This document shows, piece by piece, positions 53,968 through 56,661 of a stretch of 56,661 nucleotides of DNA (the first letter of the stretch is position 1; each line of letters opens with the position of its first letter). A program made the position numbers and the translations under genes. A model generated the notes under the pieces. That model made no database searches. It was not told the origin of the DNA and saw only the letters and a list, made by a program, of their open reading frames with translations. Origin of the DNA: Methylobacterium sp. J-078 (GTDB lineage: Bacteria > Pseudomonadota > Alphaproteobacteria > Rhizobiales > Beijerinckiaceae); NCBI RefSeq assembly GCF_022829285.1, contig NZ_JAKSYI010000068.1, positions 1 to 56,661 on the forward strand, read 5' to 3'.

Positions 53968-54630
53968 TCAGGCGACCGAGGGGCCCTGCGGAGCGACGCC
54001 CTGCGGGATCGCGCCCTTGAGCGCACCGTAGCTCGTCATCAGGTTGCGGTAGTCGGGGATGTGGTTCGACAACAGGCCGGCCAGCCCCTCCACGTCGCGG
54101 CGCCAGTCGCGATGCAGTTCGCAGGCGACGCCGAACCACGTCATCAGTTGCACGCCCGCCGCCGACATCCGGTTCCAGGCGGCGTCCCGCACCAGCGGGT
54201 TGAAGGTGCCGGAGGCGTCGGTGACCGCGAACACCTCGAAGCCCTCCGCGATGGCCGACAGGGCCGGGAAGGCGACGCAGACCTCCGTCACCACCCCGGC
54301 GATGACGAGCTGGCGCCGGCCGGTCGCCCGGATCGCGGCCACGAAATCGGGATTGTCCCAGGCGTTGATCTGGCCGGGCCGCGCGATGAAGGGCGAATCG
54401 GGGAACTTCGCCTTCAGCTCGGGCATGATCGGGCCGTTCGGGCCCTCCTCGAAACTCGTGGTCAGGATGGTGGGAAGCCGGAAGTAGGCGGCCAGGTCCG
54501 CCACCGCGAGCACGTTGTTCCGGAACCGGTCCGGCTCGATGTCCCGCACCAGGGAGAGCAGGCCGGCCTGATGATCCACGAGGAGAACCACGGCCTGGTC
54601 GAGGTCGAGTCGGGTATAGGGCTTGCTCAT
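53968..54630 (-). CDS. YcaC-like isochorismatase-family hydrolase
   Basis: The 220-aa cysteine hydrolase has the YcaC-branch motifs: VLLVDHQAGLL with Asp19, RPGQINAWDNPDFV, and VIAGVVTEVCVAFPAL with the nucleophile Cys118, then VTDASGTFN. The enzyme group acts on amides or esters, and the natural substrate of YcaC is unknown. ATG 54630 is the only fitting start. It is divergent from a LysR gene, with a perfect inverted repeat between them, so it is likely the regulated target, together with pirin. Confidence 0.85.
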   Translation of the reverse strand: MSKPYTRLDLDQAVVLLVDHQAGLLSLVRDIEPDRFRNNVLAVADLAAYFRLPTILTTSFEEGPNGPIMPELKAKFPDSPFIARPGQINAWDNPDFVAAIRATGRRQLVIAGVVTEVCVAFPALSAIAEGFEVFAVTDASGTFNPLVRDAAWNRMSAAGVQLMTWFGVACELHRDWRRDVEGLAGLLSNHIPDYRNLMTSYGALKGAIPQGVAPQGPSVA

Positions 54631-54704
54631 CGTCGTCTCCGTCGCCCGGGGCTGGTCGGCTTTCGATGAAGACAGCGTATGGCTCCTCAGGTGACTATGA
54701 AATA

Positions 54705-54728
54705 GAAACGATGGAAACGCATCGTTTC
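54705..54728. promoter_or_regulatory. LysR-type operator between YcaC-like hydrolase and LysR gene
   Basis: Arms GAAACGATG (54705-54713) and CATCGTTTC (54720-54728) form a perfect 9-base inverted repeat with a 6-base spacer. It lies in the divergent promoter region 14 bases before the LysR ATG. This position suits an autoregulatory LysR operator acting on both genes. Confidence 0.65.
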
Positions 54729-54741
54729 CAGGACCAACCCC

Positions 54742-55656
54742 ATGCGTCTTCCCGATTTCGAGGCCTGGGCCATCTTCGCCAAGGTGGTCGAGACGGGCTC
54801 CTTCGGCCGCGCCGCCTCCGATCTCGGCCTGTCGAAGGCGACCGTCTCGAAGGCGGTCGGCCGCCTGGAGGCCCGCATCGGCGCGCGCCTGTTCCACCGC
54901 ACCTCGCGCAAGCTCGCCCTGACGGAGGCGGGACAGGCCGCACGGGAGGGAGCCGCCCGCATCCTTTCCGAGGGCGAGGCCGCCGAGGCGGAGGCCATCG
55001 CGGGTGCCTCCGAGCCGCAGGGCCTCGTGCGGCTCGCAGCACCCATGTCCTTCGGGGTGCTGCACGTGGCGCCGCACCTGCCGGACTTCCTGAGCCGTCA
55101 CCCCGCCGTGTCGGTGGACCTGCACCTCAGCGACGCCGTCGTGGATCTCATCGGCGGCGGCTTCGACATCGGGCTGCGGATCGCCGCGCTGCCGGATTCG
55201 TCCCTGCGCGCCCGCAAGCTCTGCGCCGTGCGCCGCTCCCTGGTGGCCACGCCCGGCTACCTCGAGCGGCACGGTCGGCCGCACCATCCCGACGACCTGA
55301 TCCACCACGCCTGCCTCGGCTATGCCTACCTGCCGACGCCGGATCGCTGGCGCTTCACGGACGGCCACGGCGCCGAGGCCGCGATCGTGCCCAAGGGACC
55401 GATGCGGGCGAACAATGCCGAGGCCCTGGCGCCCGCCCTGCGGGCCGGGCTCGGCCTCGCGGTGCAGCCCGACTTCATGATCTGGGACGACCTGAAGGCC
55501 GGCCGCCTGGAGCGCGTGCTGCCGGACTGGTCCCTGCCGCCGATCGCCCTGCACATCGTGATGCCGCCCGGGGACCTGCGCCCGGCCCGCGTCACCGCCC
55601 TGATCGCCTACCTGACCCAGGTCCTGTCGGCTGCGCCCTGGGCCGGCGCTTCGTGA
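54742..55656 (+). CDS. LysR-family transcriptional regulator
   Basis: The 304-aa protein has an N-terminal HTH ([46 protein letters not shown], residues 1-46) and a substrate-binding domain (about 90-300), with the [11 protein letters not shown] hinge typical of the CrgA/AaeR-like branch. It probably controls the divergent YcaC-like hydrolase and pirin genes through the inverted repeat that precedes its own start. Confidence 0.9.
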   Translation: MRLPDFEAWAIFAKVVETGSFGRAASDLGLSKATVSKAVGRLEARIGARLFHRTSRKLALTEAGQAAREGAARILSEGEAAEAEAIAGASEPQGLVRLAAPMSFGVLHVAPHLPDFLSRHPAVSVDLHLSDAVVDLIGGGFDIGLRIAALPDSSLRARKLCAVRRSLVATPGYLERHGRPHHPDDLIHHACLGYAYLPTPDRWRFTDGHGAEAAIVPKGPMRANNAEALAPALRAGLGLAVQPDFMIWDDLKAGRLERVLPDWSLPPIALHIVMPPGDLRPARVTALIAYLTQVLSAAPWAGAS

Positions 55657-55864
55657 GCGCGGGAATCGCCGCCGCCCGCCTCGACGCGGCCGGGGACGGG
55701 CGGGCCGGGTTTTCAGTTGCCGCGACCGCGCCGCCGAACGATGATCCGGAGATGCCCGTCGTCCCTCCTGCCCCCGCCCACGACCAGACCCGCGACCCTC
55801 GGCGTGCCCGCGCCGGGGATGCGGCGCGGCCGGCCGCACAGTCGCCGGGACGGGCCTGACACCG

Positions 55865-56299
55865 ATGCCGATCCGGCGCGAGCACCGCTTCTTCTACCCG
55901 ATCGACTGGCCGCAACTCTCCGCCGTCATCCGCTTCCAGCGGGCGCGAGGCCGGTGCGAGGTCTGCGCCCGCCCGCATGGCCAGCGCGTCTTCCACCTCG
56001 GCGATGGCCGCTGGTGGGACGGGCAGGAAGGCTCGTGGCGCGACGGCGCGGGCCGCTTCATCTGCCTCGCGGTCGGGGCCGACGACGTCCTCGGCACGGT
56101 GCGCACGACCCGCGTCGTCCTGGCGGCCGCGCACCGCGACCACGACACCGCGAACAACGCGGCCCGGAACCTCGCGGCCTTCTGCCAGCGCTGCCACATG
56201 AACCACGACCGGACCGAACACCGTCGCCGGCGCTGGCATACCCTGTTCCGGCGCAAGGCCTTGGGCGACCTGTTCCGGGGACCCTATCCCGGGCCCTGA
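55865..56299 (+). CDS. HNH endonuclease-type protein
   Basis: The 144-aa protein has the HNH ββα metal finger: CEVCARPHG (about residues 32-40), then AAHRDHDTANNAARNLAAFCQRCHMNHDR (about 98-126), which supplies the His-Asn-His and the second Cys pair. Stand-alone HNH proteins of this size nick or cut DNA, and some are phage- or mobile-element-derived. There are no restriction partners nearby. The start at ATG 55865 is unambiguous. Confidence 0.8.
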   Translation: MPIRREHRFFYPIDWPQLSAVIRFQRARGRCEVCARPHGQRVFHLGDGRWWDGQEGSWRDGAGRFICLAVGADDVLGTVRTTRVVLAAAHRDHDTANNAARNLAAFCQRCHMNHDRTEHRRRRWHTLFRRKALGDLFRGPYPGP

Positions 56300-56530
56300 C
56301 AAGGGCGCGTTCGGGCCCTGCTTTGGTGCCCCTCCCAAAACTCCCGCCGCACCGTCGCGCTCAAAGGCAAGAACCGATCGCGATCGGGCCTTTTGAGAGA
56401 CGCCGTCTAATCCCTTTCATCATGTGTCGTGCGACACGTCGAGAATGAAAACGGCTTCCTATCTTCAGTTCAGACAGACAGAAACGGACCAGCCACTTGG
56501 TTCGTACGAAACTGGAGAGTACAAGCCTTC

Positions 56531-56661
56531 ATGAAGACCCGTATCGCCGCTCTTGCCACCGCCCTTGTCCTTGGCGTTGCTCCGATCTCGTCCGCGATGG
56601 CTTACGACAGCCCCTCCCGCTACACCGGCTTCGCGCCCTACGACGTCGAGACCACGGGCTC
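56531..56661 (+). CDS. Exported small protein, N-terminal part (cut by window end)
   Basis: The visible 43 residues begin with a signal peptide (MKTRIAALATALVLGVAPIS, cleavage expected near SAMA) and then a mature start YDSPSRYTGFAPYDVETTG. No ribosome-binding site stands out. The rest lies beyond the window, so no family can be named. Confidence 0.65.
   Translation, partial: MKTRIAALATALVLGVAPISSAMAYDSPSRYTGFAPYDVETTG

Noticed and set aside
1..56661. CRISPR arrays
   Set aside because: No regularly spaced direct repeats of 25-40 bases with unique spacers were seen. The only short tandem repeats are coding (14.2 and 37.2 kb).
1..56661. tRNA and rRNA genes
   Set aside because: I saw no cloverleaf-type sequence or rRNA-like stretch in the intergenic regions. 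All gaps are short or are explained as promoters and terminators. A dedicated scan could still find one.

Overview
The window is high-GC DNA with dense, often overlapping genes and GTG/TTG starts. It looks like an alphaproteobacterial methylotroph of the Methylobacterium/Methylorubrum type. The main reason is a two-subunit NAD+-dependent molybdenum/tungsten formate dehydrogenase (988 and 572 aa) whose architecture and sizes resemble FDH1 of M. extorquens. The genus assignment is inference from gene content, since no rRNA or tRNA gene is visible.

Layout. 1-4.5 kb: an IS630-type transposase start cut by the window edge, a lipid-anchored or Tat-exported L,D-transpeptidase-like protein that lacks the usual catalytic His, an AmpG-like MFS transporter and a PAS-domain protein. 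4.5-9.8 kb: formate dehydrogenase (alpha, beta) with a recognisable promoter, plus a small unknown gene. 9.9-20.2 kb: a complete 2-aminoethylphosphonate (AEP) island on two divergent arms. It holds PhnW transaminase and PhnX phosphonatase, an AEP-type ABC importer (binding protein, ATPase, fused permease), a class-III PLP enzyme that fits the hydroxy-AEP ammonia-lyase PbfA, a LysR regulator, a DeoR-type regulator and an EamA-type membrane protein. 20.3-21.5 kb: a globin and two small proteins. 22.1-25.3 kb: a subtilase autotransporter. 25.8-29.2 kb: three short paralogous proteins made only of a YY/PDV..HYL..GW repeat, two of them separated from the first by a SAM methyltransferase, in comparatively AT-rich DNA. 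29.2-33.2 kb: a metallophosphoesterase, two small proteins and an MHYT-GGDEF-EAL c-di-GMP enzyme. 33.6-38.4 kb: a translationally coupled three-gene operon of a DUF559-type nuclease, a probable winged-helix protein and a double P-loop ATPase with a HerA-like C-terminal half. This is the best candidate in the window for an undescribed (defence-like) system. 38.4-45.4 kb: an orphan IS3-type OrfA, then a five-gene urea/short-chain-amide ABC transporter (urtABCDE-like) ending in an acetamidase/formamidase. 45.5-56.7 kb: mixed small secreted proteins, two HNH-type proteins, a ClpP-like protease, a DUF1275 membrane protein, a large polytopic membrane protein, a protoporphyrinogen-oxidase/UGM-like FAD enzyme, pirin, a YcaC-type hydrolase with a divergent LysR regulator, and the start of a secreted protein cut by the window end.

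How the parts could work together (inference). The AEP island releases alanine nitrogen, acetaldehyde and phosphate from AEP. The amide transporter and formamidase release ammonia and formate from formamide, and the formate could be oxidised by the formate dehydrogenase at the start of the window. The nuclease/ATPase operon and the repeat-protein locus are accessory regions with no obvious link to this metabolism.
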